Positions 1 through 14,800 of a DNA stretch of 64,000 bases are shown here, one piece after another. This DNA comes from Ptychodera flava (Eukaryota > Hemichordata > Enteropneusta > Ptychoderidae), in contig NC_091930.1 of NCBI RefSeq assembly GCF_041260155.1, forward strand, positions 40,423,523 through 40,487,522, in the 5' to 3' direction. The notes under the pieces were generated by a model, which was given only the letters and a program-made list of their open reading frames with translations, had not been told where the DNA came from and searched no databases. Numbering within the stretch: position 1 is the stretch's first letter; each line of letters opens with the position of its first letter. A program made the translations under genes and the position numbers.

Positions 1-3000
1 GAATACGTTTTGTTTCGCTTAGATTCGAGCAGGTTTTCAGCAAAGGTATACTAACAAAGAGCGAACAAAGGTCAATTGCAGTTGTTGACAAGTTATTTTA
101 ATACTAGCCTGACATGGCAGGTGACGCAGAGGAAATGACGTACATGTAGGAATGGTGGATAGACTGTTTTACTATAATGGCTAGAATAAAGATTTTGAAT
201 CAAAAGGATGTAGACTGATATGCGTCTTCATAATATGATGATAATTTTAATACACAGTAAAATTGTCATCAATTTTCTAATTTTGTTTTCAACCCTTTTA
301 TGTATTTATTTCACGGTTATTACATACTTAATGATAAGGGTGCTTGAGTTTTCATAAGCCAGAGATTCATAAAATTACCATGATTATATTTGATTCAACT
401 TTTCCATTCATGACACAATGACATAGGAAACAAAACTTAATAAAAACGCGAAAAGATAGTAGAATATTAACATTATTTTATTATTCTCTCTTACTCAAAA
501 CTAAGGCAATCATATTTTTGGTTTCTATGATACTTGATGTACACCTTAGTGATTTTAATTTGGCCAATAGTTCAGCTGCAGGGGTTGTCTGTTGATGACT
601 CTGGTTGTAATATGCAGAGAAAAAGAACATGGGCCATGATCAATAGAGGACACGACAGGGGTCAAGTGACACAACGGTGTCTTGTATTGTATCGATTGTG
701 GGCAGCTAGACAAAAGTGAGCACAGATGTTTACTCCATTTCATGAAAAATAATCAATGCTATTTCCCGGAATAAAGAAATACGAGCAATCCATTGCATCG
801 TTTCTGTAAAGCAACAACACTATCATTATTATTATTATTAATTCTTTATTTCGGACGATGAGCATGTCCATATATATAAATGATTACAGAATTGGGAAAA
901 AATGATTCAAAAATGGTGACATCAAGAAAATTCATTTATAGCTAGACCATGAAGATATATTTCTGTACAAAGAAACTCAGATTAGAAGACTGAATTTATC
1001 CATCTTCTCCTCAAGTCTGAAGTGAAGTACACAACACCATAAACTTTACGTATACATGTGATTAAGTTTTCACTCACGGAAACCTTTTCATCAAACTGTT
1101 GATTGCTTTCGAAGCAAAGCGTCAAAAGTGTCAATCCTATTATATACAAACATAGTGTAAATACTATCCAGATGCACAAGTGTTTTTACACATATTAGTT
1201 GTCAGTGCTGTCTTGTTGCACTCATTAACGAGAAATTAAAAATTGTATTTCAAAACTGTCAATCTATATTTAAGATTTTCATTCCATTCGACAGGAGCAA
1301 CTGATCCAAATGTTTTGTTTCTTGACATCTATATAAAATGTAGTTACGTTTTGTGTTGACAATATGGACAAATTTCAAGCGAACATGGCGAATCGATATA
1401 GAAAGCTACAGGAACAATTTTCCTTTTGAATTAAAGATTTATTTATTCTTTGAATACGCTCAATGATGATGCGTATTTGTATGTTTACTACAACTGACTG
1501 CAGAAATGTTGAAAAATTACAGAGGAATTGTTTTACGAATTAAGAATACAGAAAAGAAGAACAATCCTTGCAAGCACAGAACGTGTTTTTTCAAATTAAT
1601 TTTAAAAATCAATGATTATAATACGCATGGGTTCACAGCACTGCCAGAATTAATAGGTTATGATCTGTCTACAGCCGAAAGGTGGGCAGCAGTGCATTTA
1701 AAACATGGTGCTCGTGTACAAAAAAATCAAGATTGATAATGGTGTCATAATAGTGTTCTGGATTTATTTTGAGTCGATAATTATATATTTCCAATACTTT
1801 ACACAGGCACTGTCTTAAAGATAGAATTATTGAATTTGCGAACATGAGGGTGACAAAATGTCTTCCCTCTAGTACAATACATTTGGCTAGTTTGATTGAC
1901 ACCAGCCCGACTCTCATAGTACACTAATTGTTTGAAAAGTCAACATGACAGGCCAGACCTCAAAGTTTCCGGAGGTAAAATGAAAAGTTGCATCCTAGTC
2001 TGTGCATTTATTCACAATCCATTCCGAACTCGTGTCCTATTTTAAACGTTTTGTTATCCTCATTGTTAGATGCACGTAACTGTCAGAATGTCTAAAGAAT
2101 TTTGACATATAATACTTAGCGGTTATTACACGCATAGCATGTATGATAAAATGGCCGAAAAAAAACTTGAAATATAAATTCAGTTGATGGATACAAATGT
2201 ACCTGAGTTCTCTTTCATGACAAACAGTAAACTGATATACCAGTACAAATTTGGTTCAAAAAATCATAATTCAAATGGCTGATCAGAGATGTTGGGGATA
2301 AACTCTTTCTTTGCCTAGCAATTACTTTCATTCGGGATGTTTGCCTTTTGTTGATGTGTAGTTAGAATAAACGACAACCGACCTTTAAAAGAAAAGAGGG
2401 AACCAAACTTTTGGTTTATTCATGGTCGCTCACTCGCATGCCAACTGAATGATGTAATTGAGTTTCGGTTGCTATAATTGGGTACAATTGACATCGACCT
2501 AATACGTCCTAATATGTTGTGGAGACAAATAGCTATCAAAAGCATGAACAATGTGTATAGGAATGCGAACGTACTAATCATCTCTAAATTTTGTATTTTG
2601 TCCTGTTATTTTAACGTTTTCAAGATATTTAAATAATACTATAGGTGTTTCATTTGCCTTATAGCATTGTGCATGTCAAAGTACTCTGGTTAGCATAGAA
2701 AAACGTTTTGACCTCCTTCGTGAAAAGTTCATTAGAACCGGCGTTGTTGAATGGCAGTCAATTGCGTTGCCTAGTAACGCATATTTTACCTGGAAGCGTT
2801 AAGTTTTGAGCCAGGTTGAAGACAGACATCACAGCATAGCAAATAGATGCAACGGAACAACTTAAAAGAAGATACAAACTACCTCTGCAGGGGATAAAAC
2901 TGCAACAAGTGACGAATGATTGCAATAAAATACTAACTGACCAGCGGGAAATAAACGTTTTTATGAGCATATGATAATAACGGGAACGAATGGTTGTATC

Positions 3001-6000
3001 CAAAACGTTCGTTTGTTTATCCGCTACAATCATGACAAGTGTTTTTATCTCCTGCTCGTCGGATCGTATTTTATCCATTCTGGTTTGATGAATGACTCGG
3101 GTCACAATCTACGGTGACTGTGTGTTCGAGTGAAGCTTAGGTCAACAAAAAGTTAGGGTACGAGTGGTAACGGAAGTTGAGTTCTAAACCAGAAATAATG
3201 TCCTAAGACGAGTATCGACAAAAGTAAGCAATATCGAGAATACGATCTTTGGGCTTGATTCGTTGAGTTGTGGGGTCCGCTTCACTAATTTTGAAAACGT
3301 CCGCATTCGACTTCATGCCTCCCTCAATTGCACCCGACGTCATCGAATTCATATTGCTATAATGAATATTCATTCACTTTGCTATTCTGCCATCGCATTA
3401 TATTTATAGATTTATGTTTATTTTTTGAGAAATTTAAATAGTCATGTTACCACGGTAACGCGACAAATTAACATTTTGGCGCAGCGAATTAATGTTCATG
3501 CGTGAGTGATTGTCGTGTTAACAAACTTATGTGTATGAATGTATTTTTAACACTGTTTTCGTTCTAAGTGAGGTTAAATACAGAGAAACATTGATTTTGA
3601 TACAATATCACATACCAACACGAAATAGCTATTGCATATAAACTCCATAACAGCTTACACGGCATTTGGACTTCAACAGGTAAACGTGTTGTGTTTGATA
3701 ACCGCATGAGATAAAGGTTCAGCTACTTCTTAGACGTCGTTTTGGCAAAGTGCCAAGGTAATTAATCACATTGCTGCGCGTGATCGTCATGTGAGTTGAT
3801 GTTTTGTGAAATCGACGATTTAATCACTGACATCATTTCAAAGACAAACAAACAAGTGAAACGTTATTTCCAGCCAAAGACAGCTACCGCCTTTTTTTTG
3901 ATTCTTATCAATAGCGAATAAACATTCAGCTATGAGGCTGATACAAGCTTCGTTTGCGTGGCCTCTTAGCGACTTATGTCGCAGACTTGTATACATAGCT
4001 TCAGATACAAAATTCAAAGTAGGAACCTGAATAAGAACTACATTTCCAACCTAAGGAAGGAATTAATGTTTGCGGGTGCAAAATAGTGTTAGGACAAATC
4101 CTCAATATTTATTTCCACAATGCTTCGACAAGAAAAAAGAACCTGTAAAAGAACCGACAAGCACTATGTGCTAAAGGTAAAAAAAATCAAGTAAAACATA
4201 AATCAAGTACGTATTTGCCTCAATTTCAAAACAACACAAAGTTGCTAGTGTGGAAGCGACGATTTCGAGAATCAATTTATGTCTTCTTTCTGGTCTGACT
4301 TTGATTTTGACAGATTTCTTGAACATGCCAAGGCAACTTTAGTTTACTTGTCCTTTCCTGACTTTACATAATTTGTGGATAATCGTTTTAACAAATTTAT
4401 TCTGCCGAACTATTTAACATGAAACTCTTTTAGGCATAATGTAAAATTGTTAAAAAGTTAGTTTTATATGCAAAATATTGCTTAAAGAATACATTTTGAT
4501 AATATTTCTTTGTCAACATAATCAAGCATTTGCCTAGCGATAAGTACTGTACCTTTACGGAGGATTACAAGGAGGAAAATGAAATATAGCTGTTAATATA
4601 CTCTGTATTCTGCATAGTAAAATGAGAATATATGTAATGAAAAAAGTTGTGCTGTCTTAACGTTTGGGATACATAGTATTGAGCAAGGTCATACCCTTGG
4701 ATTTGTGCTGTTGGCACAACTGAGTTGATGGCAATTTACAGTTTTTACTACAATGAGTTTTGAAATATTCCTTTACAAATATTAAAATCATGACAGAAAT
4801 TCGGCAATATATACATTGCTAGATGCGAAATTTATAATGCAGATATACAAATGATTCATCTAAGCACAAGGAAAACTGCTGTCTCATCATTTTTGGTGAG
4901 ATCTCAGGTACAACGAGGAATGAATGATCTAAGCATTGTGTTGTGTAATCTTGCTTGATGACATCACCGTATATTATTTTGGTTTTCAAAATAATATCTT
5001 CCCAAGGCGTTTTTGAAAACGTCAAGAAAATGAAAATACTTTAACAAGGATATTTTCGTGTAATTGAATATGTAAACGAGCTGAGTTCGATGATATTGCA
5101 ACTATTGTTGATATCCATATCAATTATGGCAAATGTTTATCTTCTCTCATCTTAGAGGTTGTTATCGATACGTCACATCTCTGCCGTAAGACTGTCATCG
5201 AATATGCTGTGGGGTCGTATAAACCACGATTTCAGGAGCGGTTTTTGCTTAGAGTGGCTACATCATTTCATAATCAGACTTCGCACTAGACTTGAACCTG
5301 GTCATCGTTCCGAACCTTGGAAAATGACGTCAACCCTCTTGCGTTGATTTTAGTTAAAACTGTTTAACTTTAAAACTGCGCAAACGAGTGTAAAAGGGCG
5401 CTGACACCACATAGATCATTAAAAAGGAGCTACATCTTTTTCATGTGACCAGTATCCAGGAGACTTAACCACGTGCAGAGATTGGTCATGTTCATTATGA
5501 ATTGAGTATTCGCATGGCAATCGTTTACAATTACCACTTGCAATTGTGGACAATTACAGTATATTTATCACCGGGACATGGATGGTGTAATTTTTCTCGG
5601 CCAGAATATCCATTTACAGTGAAATATGAACCTTTGTGACTTTGACTAAGAAATCATAGCACGACGGTACACACGAGTTCTAGCTGTTCAGTCCTCGAGG
5701 CTAACTTTGTAGTTGCACATCGCTTTTTCCCTAGACATCTGTTTGGTGACGTTTTAACTCAAACCGTCCTCGACACATCTTCTCTCGGCCGGATACGCTC
5801 GGCGACACATGATAGTTGTTCATGCCGTAGGCCTGGTTTCACAATTGTCCTGGCCAATCGCGCCTGCGGATGCGATCACTGGCGAACGTTGGGTGTAGTA
5901 GAAGCCTATATACAATCTTGTACTTCTTTATTGTCAGTTCTAAGATTTTTGAAGCTCACGAGCTGCATCTGCCAAAAAAAGCAAAGTGTTGAATTAAAAG

Positions 6001-6178
6001 TTTTAGATGCTGTTACAATTTTTTATAAATTATTCGACAGAACGGGATGTATGACTAAAGTGTAAACAGTGTCAAATAAATAGAAAATGAAAATTGTAAA
6101 AGTGATATACTAAACAAGCAAACAAAAAAAACGAAAGAAAGAAAGAAAATCAATCGAAGAGAAGAAGACTAGTTCATA
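1..6178. other. Intergenic stretch, no supported gene
   Basis: I see no exon with a recognisable domain and good splice sites on either strand. Short open frames, such as one at 5,159-5,347 on the plus strand, have no recognisable family. A patch near 5,640-5,930 is richer in GC and CpG than its surroundings but reads through stops in all minus frames within about 30 codons. A TTATT-rich stretch near 820-860 resembles the tail of a dispersed repeat, but I cannot assign it. Confidence 0.5.
5927..5932 (-). terminator. Candidate polyadenylation signal of the RRM-pseudokinase gene
   Basis: An AATAAA on the minus strand lies about 250 bases past the proposed stop codon (6,179-6,181). The distance is plausible for a 3' UTR. 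Such hexamers are common in AT-rich DNA, so the assignment rests on position only. Confidence 0.3.
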
Positions 6179-6644
6179 TCAGCTATTGCAAAGAGCCTTA
6201 AGTGCCCACAGAGAATCAGATTCTGGCTGCAACAGTCATTGCCATGTGTATGAATACTCGAATTAAGGAAATATCGCCTTTCTACTTTTAAAATGTTCCT
6301 TTATCTTGCACGCCTTTCCTGTTCTTCGTCTAATTTAAGTCTTTTAAGTGTTTTTATAATATTATAATATATAATATATTTTAATTCTATGCTCACTCAA
6401 CTTTGAAAATAAAATCTTGATATTAGTTGTTAATTACAAATAAAACACAAGCAAATACAGAAACACTTGCACATGTTAATCACATCCTTTGCTGAACATA
6501 CCTTTCATGGCCATTCTCTTGGAACGGTCTGGTTCTTGAAGTCCTCGAATAACTTTGTGAAATGGGTCGGGGTAGACTTGTTGCGAACGGATGGCTAAAA
6601 TAGTATTAAAATCATAACATTAAAAGCTTCAAGTCGAGATAAAA

Positions 6645-6684
<40 letters not shown>

Positions 6685-8857
6685 ATATATGATGAAGCAG
6701 TAAAACACTAGACTGATAGATCTGCGCATACCCATATTCAACCATGTTATGACATTTCTCATAAATTTTAATTAAATCATCACGATTATGTGCAATATTA
6801 ACTCAAGCATAAAAATTGTATAAACATAATCCTCCATTAACGTTTTTCATCTAGCAATCCAAACAACATAATCAAGAAATATCATACCTTCACTTGGAGA
6901 CTTGCAAGTGACAATTTCCATTAAAATTATGCCCACTCTGGATGAAAAAGACAAATTTGTAGAATGTTATTATTGTGTAGTTTTAACTGCTTTGAGAAGA
7001 ACAAAACATTTGCAGTTGTATATATATCTTAATGAGAAGAGGATTCATCCCTTTTCTCGTGCAAATGCTTTTTCCTCAAGAGTCCAGGTATTTATTGGGC
7101 CACCGACTGAAATTACAATGATAATAATGAATAAACATATGTACAAAATCACAGAAAGTGCTGTCCTTCTCAACCATGTTACCAAGACACTCACATGAAA
7201 CATTCCGTCTTCTCGTCATAGCTCCCTTCAATCGCAACGATATTATCAGAAGGCATATACTCTCTGTTTTTGCCTTTAAGATATCTAGCTGCCATTTCAG
7301 GTTTACCACAGTAAGCGAGGTCGTACATCTAAGGATGAAAAAAAGACGAGATTAAGTTTTTGCTGGTAAATATCTTTGTAGCATATTTTACACGAGTTTC
7401 TTACGCAGGAACCTGTATAGTATGCTTTGTATTTTTCAAGTTAGACAATCAAGTGAGAAAAGAACTATAACAACAAACATCGGAATGGTATATTCTCAAA
7501 AACATAATTGTACAATGATGTAAAGCGCATTTAATGCACGAATATTTGAAACCAAATACCTTAACTCTCATGTCTTCTCCAACAAGGAATTTGTTGCTGC
7601 TGATTTTCCCCAAGATGAGAGGAATGTCTGCGTCGTGTAACATCTGCACGCATTCGCATAAACTTAAAGCTAGCTTCCGTTTGTCTTCCAAAGAGAGCCC
7701 CGTAAAGTTTACCCTCAGCATCTGTCGCAAGGACTTGTGTTTTACGTATTCCATTACAAGCAAATGTGTGCCTGTAAATAATAAACGAATGCATTTATTC
7801 CACTAATCCAACAGAGCAATGCAAATGACAAAAATACCCAGCAAAAGCTCGAGAAAATATCCTCGCGTTTAAGCATATTCCCTTCCTTGTAATGATCCTT
7901 GTAATATATGTTGTTCATTTAATTACCACTTACGACTCACAGACACAAAGTGGTTTAAAATTCTCTTCAGTGTTTACGCGTAATATTTTATGACAGGTAC
8001 AGCATACCATGAGTGTGTGCGTCTATGAGTGTCTGCGTGAGTTTCTCTTTGAAAAGTGTACATAAAAGTGTACGACATACATGCCATGGTTGCTTCATCA
8101 ATATCTTATACAGTAATATCTTAGGGGATTTTCGTCAACAAGAGCATTTTAATTAAACAAAATTCGTGGTCTAATCTCTTTTTGCGATTACCTACCGTTG
8201 GCTTGGTCATACACAATGCCAAACGTTTTCACACAGTTGCTCCCGGAAAATGAAGTGATTTTGTTGTAGCAGTTGAAGAGACTTGTAGCACCATCAAATC
8301 CCGATGTACTTGTAATAAACAAAAGTGTCATAAAATGTTTTAACGATCACCATTTAACAACACAGAACGAACGGGGCAGCGGATGATGATTATTGGTGAA
8401 TAAAATTAGCATTCAAAAGCCTATACGTTGGAAGCGGAGATTGACCAAAGACAGTGTCTAGATTAACCAAAGTAACTTAAGAGGAAAATATACACCTATG
8501 TAGAGCATGAGAGACTGTTATTTTCAGCTTGAGAGTTGAGAGTAGAAAATATTTTGTATGAAATTTGAGATTTGTCTACAATATCGGGCATTTACAATTG
8601 TAGGAATTGCTCGTCTCTCTGTTTATGATAGGAATTTATCATAGATTTGCCCGTCATGCGTGTTGCTTTCAATATGCAATCGATCACAAGCGGCCTATTG
8701 TGACTATGAAAAGGCAAACCTGCGAGGGGTGCCAAAGTCCTTTACAGCAACATCTGCGCCATTGTACTTTGCTCTGTGTATACCCCGTCGGCTGTGAGTC
8801 CAACCAAGTCTTCTGTAGATAAGTGTCTGCCATCAACTTCATGATGAACTGGTCCTC
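6179..8857 (-). CDS. Pseudokinase module, MLKL-like (about 7 exons)
   Basis: Kinase-fold landmarks appear in order. The exon 8,720-8,857 has YNGADVAVKDFG, with the ATP-binding lysine of VAVK kept. The exon 8,196-8,308 has NCVKTFGIVYD. The exon 7,560-7,771 has LLVMEYVKHKSLRQML and then LILGKISSNKFLVGEDMRVK where an active kinase has HRDLKxxN. The exon 7,195-7,328 begins MYDLAY where DFG is expected. The exon 6,888-6,937 has GIILMEIV (subdomain IX). The exon 6,502-6,594 has QEPDRSKRM (subdomain XI). GKIxSxxFLV in place of HRD is the pattern known from MLKL, so catalysis is unlikely. The glycine loop is poor. A two-base surplus near 8,771-8,781 and an unreadable activation-segment exon ending at 7,106 break the frame. 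The last exon, ending LCNS-stop, is tentative. Another TKL-group pseudokinase is the alternative. Confidence 0.72.
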
Positions 8858-11800
8858 CTACAAAAAGAAAAGGACCCAAAGGCGAAATGTCACTATTGGA
8901 TATAAACAAGCAATTTATATGTAAATTCAAGTGGCTTTTTCTACTTGAAAATTATACATCATCGAAAAGAATTACTTTTAACAATCGCTTGCAGAACCAC
9001 TTTTTGAAGAGAATTATAGTTTATATCTGTGTAACAGCGCAAAATCAGATCCTTCTTTGCCAAAGAGATAGTTACCGCTCAACGTACGCGTACGGTATTG
9101 AATTTCATCAAATGTTGACGTAATCATTGATGGGATAGGTTACTTGCTTTACTTTATGTAAGAGCTGTCTGTCTGTCTGTCTTGATTGAAAGGCAACTTG
9201 CGCAATATCATGTCACAATTCTTCTCCAACAATTGAGTTTCCTCTCTATATGATAAACTGAAATGCGAATTGTTTTTTATTAGTTAATTACTGTACATTT
9301 TTCCACGGTATATGAATTAAAATTGTTGCTTACTTTTCGTTCCAGTGCCGCCCATACACAGCAACGTTGTACGCCGTTCTTCCATATTTTCGTTTTGTTC
9401 TTTTCCTCTGCATATTTTGCTTCAAGGTCACGTATCGCGTTTTCGGCTTGCTTGAGGTTCTGTTCAAGGACCGCCGTTTCTCTTTTGCCATCTACGAAAC
9501 ATAATTATTTCATGTGAATCATCACTACGGATCTGTTCTTAATGAGTATTTACAGCACCACTTATCTGAAACGATTATGTGCGTCATACGATCTCCTGTC
9601 ACTGAAGAGACACCTATCGTTCATACTGCCGTTCATTTTACTTACTGACTTTCAGGTCACTCATCGAGTTTTGGACTTGCTGTAGCTCCTCTTTCAGGTC
9701 CTCTTTCTCGTTTTTAACTTGATTTAGTTCCTCTATCAGGTTCTCTGTTTGTCTTAGGGCTTGCTCCAGTTCCTCTTTAAGGTCCCCCGTCTCTCTCTGA
9801 GCTTGCTGTAGTTTCTCTCTCAGGTCCTCGTTCTCTATCTCACTATCTCTCTTCTCTCGTTTCAACCATTGCGCTGGGAAAAATATACAGTTAAAATCAA
9901 ATCTTATAATTAAAAAAGATGTCGAATACGTTTTATATTTTATTCGTGTGTTCGTATTTGTCTGTGCAAACCAATGTCTTCTAAAACTTTTCAATCTCTG
10001 GGGTACATTTTTGCTTGAGTCTCACCCATTCATTGTTCATGCGTTCGTTATATCGGCCTCACTAATTACTTAAAGTTCACTTTTTCTTGTTCTCTCTTGT
10101 GTCAATTTCGCTTTACCATTCCCTTGAAATAGTCATGTCAGTACTAAGCATAGCTTTAAGAGTTTTCATGATCACAGTGAAGTCAGCTATGTCAAATATA
10201 TCAGATGTCTTGAAAACATGGTATTGATAACATTTAACGATGCAATATGCAAATAGTATGACTCCATCAGTGGAGATAAAGCAACGTACATGTATCTTAT
10301 GATGCCTTGGCATATCTAATCTTTACATCTATCTTTACATAGTTTTACGAAATACTGACCTGAAAATATGACCAATCAACTGCACTGAAAATGCTTTCCA
10401 GCAGATACTAAAACTAAGACACATTGATACATGATATCCTGATGTGTATTTACCTAACCCGAGATTTTTAGAAATCACTTTGTCGCGCGTTTCAAGATGA
10501 TGCATACTTATTATTTGTCTTTTTATTCCCACAGACAAATATTCATAATTAGCATATACCATATTCTGATCAATATCACTGACACAGGATCCTGTTGCTT
10601 TATGCAAATGAAGTGTATTGATTTCCAAGCAAATAGCAACTTCATTTTCTATTATTTAGAACTGGTGAAAAACACAATCTATTGAAAACATTGACCACTG
10701 TTTTAGTTAGATGATGTCGGCAGGGTCTTTTCTCGGTTTCAATTTTTTACTATAGTTCACCCCTGTTTGAAGTTGGCGCGAATCAGTGATTGAAATGATG
10801 TTTGAAATTTGTGGTGAGAGGACAAATGTATTCGTCAAATAGAATTTAACAACCAATTTCAGATGACAGCATGAAAACTATATCTATTTCCACTGCAGAC
10901 ATTTATTTAGTATTAGTGTCTACCTACCGTAGTCCGTCTGATCTTTCAAAATCCTTTCGTAGAGGTGAATTCTTTCTGCAGCTGATCATACCATTGCTGA
11001 AGCTCGGATATTTTGGACTGTTGATTCTCACACTTTCTCGATAATTCATCAACTTCACCCTCGATTTCTTTCTTTTCAATTGCAGTTTTTCAATTATTTC
11101 TTGTTCTAATGAGTTCAAAAGTAGCGATCAGAATCTGACTACCGAAATACAGGTGCCAAAACGGAAAGTAATACATAATAATTTGGCTGCTTGAGCGACA
11201 CGCTCTCCCTGAAATTGTGCTTGATAATATCGTTGAAGTATTTTGACATATGTTTCTTACTATTATCAAAATAAAAGTAGTAGGAAATTGTAGTCAGTGA
11301 ACGTTGGTGAACATGAACAAATAAAAGCACTATTTGTAACTCTAGCATAGTGAATTTTATCATAGTTACCACGATTATTGTCTTCGTCTTGTAACTTTCC
11401 AGGTTACCCAACTGAGCCCGAAGCTTGTCGTTGTCTTCTGCGCTTTTGCTAACTCACGTTCTTTGCGCTCCGCATATTCCCCGAACTGTTCAGATTTTTC
11501 TTTACTGTCCGCTGTATGCCTTTCAAAATCCAGTACTAGGCGACATAAATAATTAATACTACATAAGTTTTCATATACCTAAAGTTTGTATACAATAGTT
11601 GGCACACAATGGTATTCTAAGTTGGTGTGAGTAGATGAGCTGTAAAAACCATGGATGAAAAACAAGACAAGTATTGCTGCTTGTATTAAAAATTGAAATT
11701 TCATTACCAAATATGTGCAGCCTTTTAGAGTTTTCCATTGAACTTTTATTGCGAAGCCCGGTTTTACTACGTCTGTAAATCAAGTGCAATGTGAAATCAT

Positions 11801-14800
11801 TATCCTCTTCCAACACCCTAACAAGCTTAAGTCTGTGGCATCAATTACTTTTGTGTTAATGTTTGATTCCAGTAAACGATGAGCAGGTGAATGAATGCAA
11901 TAAGAGAATGAATAAATTAAGGGATGGCTGACTGACTGACTGACTGACTGACTGATTGATTGATTAATTGATTGGTTGATTGAATGAATGAATGAATACA
12001 AAACTGAATGCATAAATGAATGCATGAATCACTCGCAACAATAAATGAGTCGATGAAATAATAAATTTATAGACATGTTATGGATGATGGCTCGGAAACG
12101 GGAATGATGAATGGATAAATACATTTTATAAGTCATAATAGGTTGATCAGTACATTATCACATCACATCATTACATGCATAGAAGTACCAATACTATAAA
12201 CGGAAATGTAAGTGAATTTCTGATCGGTCAACCACATTTACCGTTAGAGCTGTGCTTTAAATATATCAAACGGATACATGCATAGTGATTATTCACTGTT
12301 AATTACCAATATCTTTTATTTGATCTTCCAACTGACGAACTTCCATCTGCAGTTTCTGTATCAAAGTCTCTTTGTATTCGCAGAGACTCTCTGATTCCAT
12401 CAGCATTTCTTGTAACCGTTCAATTTCTTTTGTCTTACTTATCAAAGTATCTTTCAGGTTTTTCTTGGCAAGGAAATACTTTTGTCTGTAGTTCTTGCTT
12501 TCTGCCTCCGTATCTTGTGCTGAAAAGATGTAAAATGTTATCAGATTAAGACTCTAATTTAAACTTAAGCGACAAAAAAATTGCCTGTTGATATATTTAA
12601 CTACAAAGTTGACACTTTTTCTTTCTTCTACCCACTTCTAGATTTCCTTTGTAGTTTCGATAACATTTCCCTGTATTTTAGTAAAATGGATGTGGTATTT
12701 GACATAATAAAATAACAAGAAGCCGTTTTCATTTCGTTTTCATTTCATATCTTTTTCACCTGAATTTTCGCTGCCATCAGTATCGGTCCCTGAAGATGAA
12801 GCATTGTCTGTTTCCAAGTCCTAGTTCAAAAGAGAGAGAAAAGGGGACACTTAAGTTTTCTCACGGTAGCTTTTTCCTCTTCGAATGTATTAATGATTTG
12901 GATATTATCTGCGAAAGGTATTTAGTATGGAGGGCCTAGGGCGACAGGTACAACTCATTGCTATAAGTAAGAATTGCTCTGGTATATAATGTGAAGTAGT
13001 TTACACAATCATGTGCTCATTGTAAAGCCTTGTAGTCATCAATCAAACGCAGGATTTAAGTGCACAAGTTTACAGACATTTCAACATGCACCACCCTACT
13101 CAAAAGAACGGATTTTGATTTTTTAACTTGTGCAATCGATCCAACGAAAATTGCAAAACATAGCCATATGCCTACAAGTTATCTTTCAGAAATGCAATTG
13201 AGACTTAATCTGGATAATTAAATGGATGTAGTTATAGGGAAAATATCATGAAGGCGTAATTTTACAGCTTAAATCTTACAATACGAGAGAAAAGTGTGAA
13301 AATCGAAATATGCTTCCATCGATCTAAACAACACACACACAAACACACACATAACACGTACGCTTTATTTGGAAACTATGCAAACTGCATAAAAAACATT
13401 ATAATTAATAACTTGTCAGGCCCTTTTGAAATGTCTCTAACTTTATCGAATACTCGTCTCTTATCACGCGATTGATTTTTGTTTCATTATACGAGTTGTC
13501 CTGAATGTTAATCTTCATGGCCAAACGCTTAAAAATTACTTTAAGTATAATCAGATTTCACTCTTTCCTCTCTTGCAATGAAATGATAGGGAAAATTTAT
13601 TTTTTTTATTCCGCCCTCGTGTTCGCACGAGTCAGGGTGATGGCAATACACTCAGATCCCTTATTTGAGAGTATACCCAGATAGTTTGCTGCTTTTGCGC
13701 ATATATGTCGCAATCATCGGAGCAAAAAAAGAGATCAGCAGATATATCAGGGATATTCATACCTTTCATCAACAAAGAAATTGTAGGGCTCGACTTGCAA
13801 AGGAATCCCATCCAGCTGGTGTGTTTGCAAAGAACGTTGCTGGTCACTAAATGACAAGTAGATAAAATTCATTTAGGAGAGAAACTCAAGATAAAATATT
13901 TCTCACCAAGCTCGAAGAATGACATCGCCAACAGAGTGCTACAATGTTTATGTAGATAACTTCTAAAATACTATCGTCTTATTTATTGTCATTTTTACTT
14001 ATGTTCAGAGAAGAGCTTCATCTTTAATTATATCGAGTGGTTAGTTTCTTATAAAGGACATTCAGCACTTGATTTTAAAGTACGTATAGCTATATGAAAG
14101 AGAATAACTTCAGAAGAAAGTAAAAGTGTCCAAAATGCAGGTTTTATGTCTTTAAACTACTTCTAGACCAATAAGATCGGTGCTTTTCTCGAAAGGTTGT
14201 TTAGAGAGCTAAAGAAGATAGTTCGGTTGGAAATAGTGTTGGTCTCTTTGTTTGAATTGCAGCTCATCAGCACTCAAAGATAGACAATGGGCTAAAAGGA
14301 GATTTAAGAGGTGAACAGGACATTCATTCATTCAAAAATCAGATCAGCGTGGCAGAATGTGAAGTAATTGAGTTTTAATCCATTTAGTTATGAGGCCCAC
14401 CAGAAGTGTATGAAGGAAATTCGATTTTTGCTACGTAACCACAGGAGCTGCTATTGGGGTCTTTGTTCAACGATTAGATGGGTTTCCCAGATCATTTTCA
14501 GTTTCATTAGAGACATTAAAATAGTTTATTTTGCTTTTGGCTCTGTCACGTATACTGGAACCGGTTAACATATTTTTATCCAGTATTGGCATATGCATCC
14601 CGCCAAGTTGTCAGTTTTGATAAAATCACTATCGATTTATTGTTACTGTGGGCGTGACCCTTTTTGCTAGGGAGATATAAGTAGATTTTAAATTACCTAG
14701 AGCAACCGTAATCATATTTACTTTTTCAAAAACAATTTTGACAAACGTCTGATAGTTTAGGCTATTTTACTCCTTCAATTATGTATTGCAATGGGTTTAA

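Noticed and set aside
5640-5930. Possible final exon of the pseudokinase gene in the GC-richer patch
   Set aside because: All minus frames stop within about 30 codons and none resembles the end of a kinase domain; the tentative exon at 6,179-6,222 fits phase better.
11780-12025. Minus-strand INQSINQS-type open frame
   Set aside because: It is a translation of the CTGA/TGAT/GAAT tetranucleotide runs in an intron.
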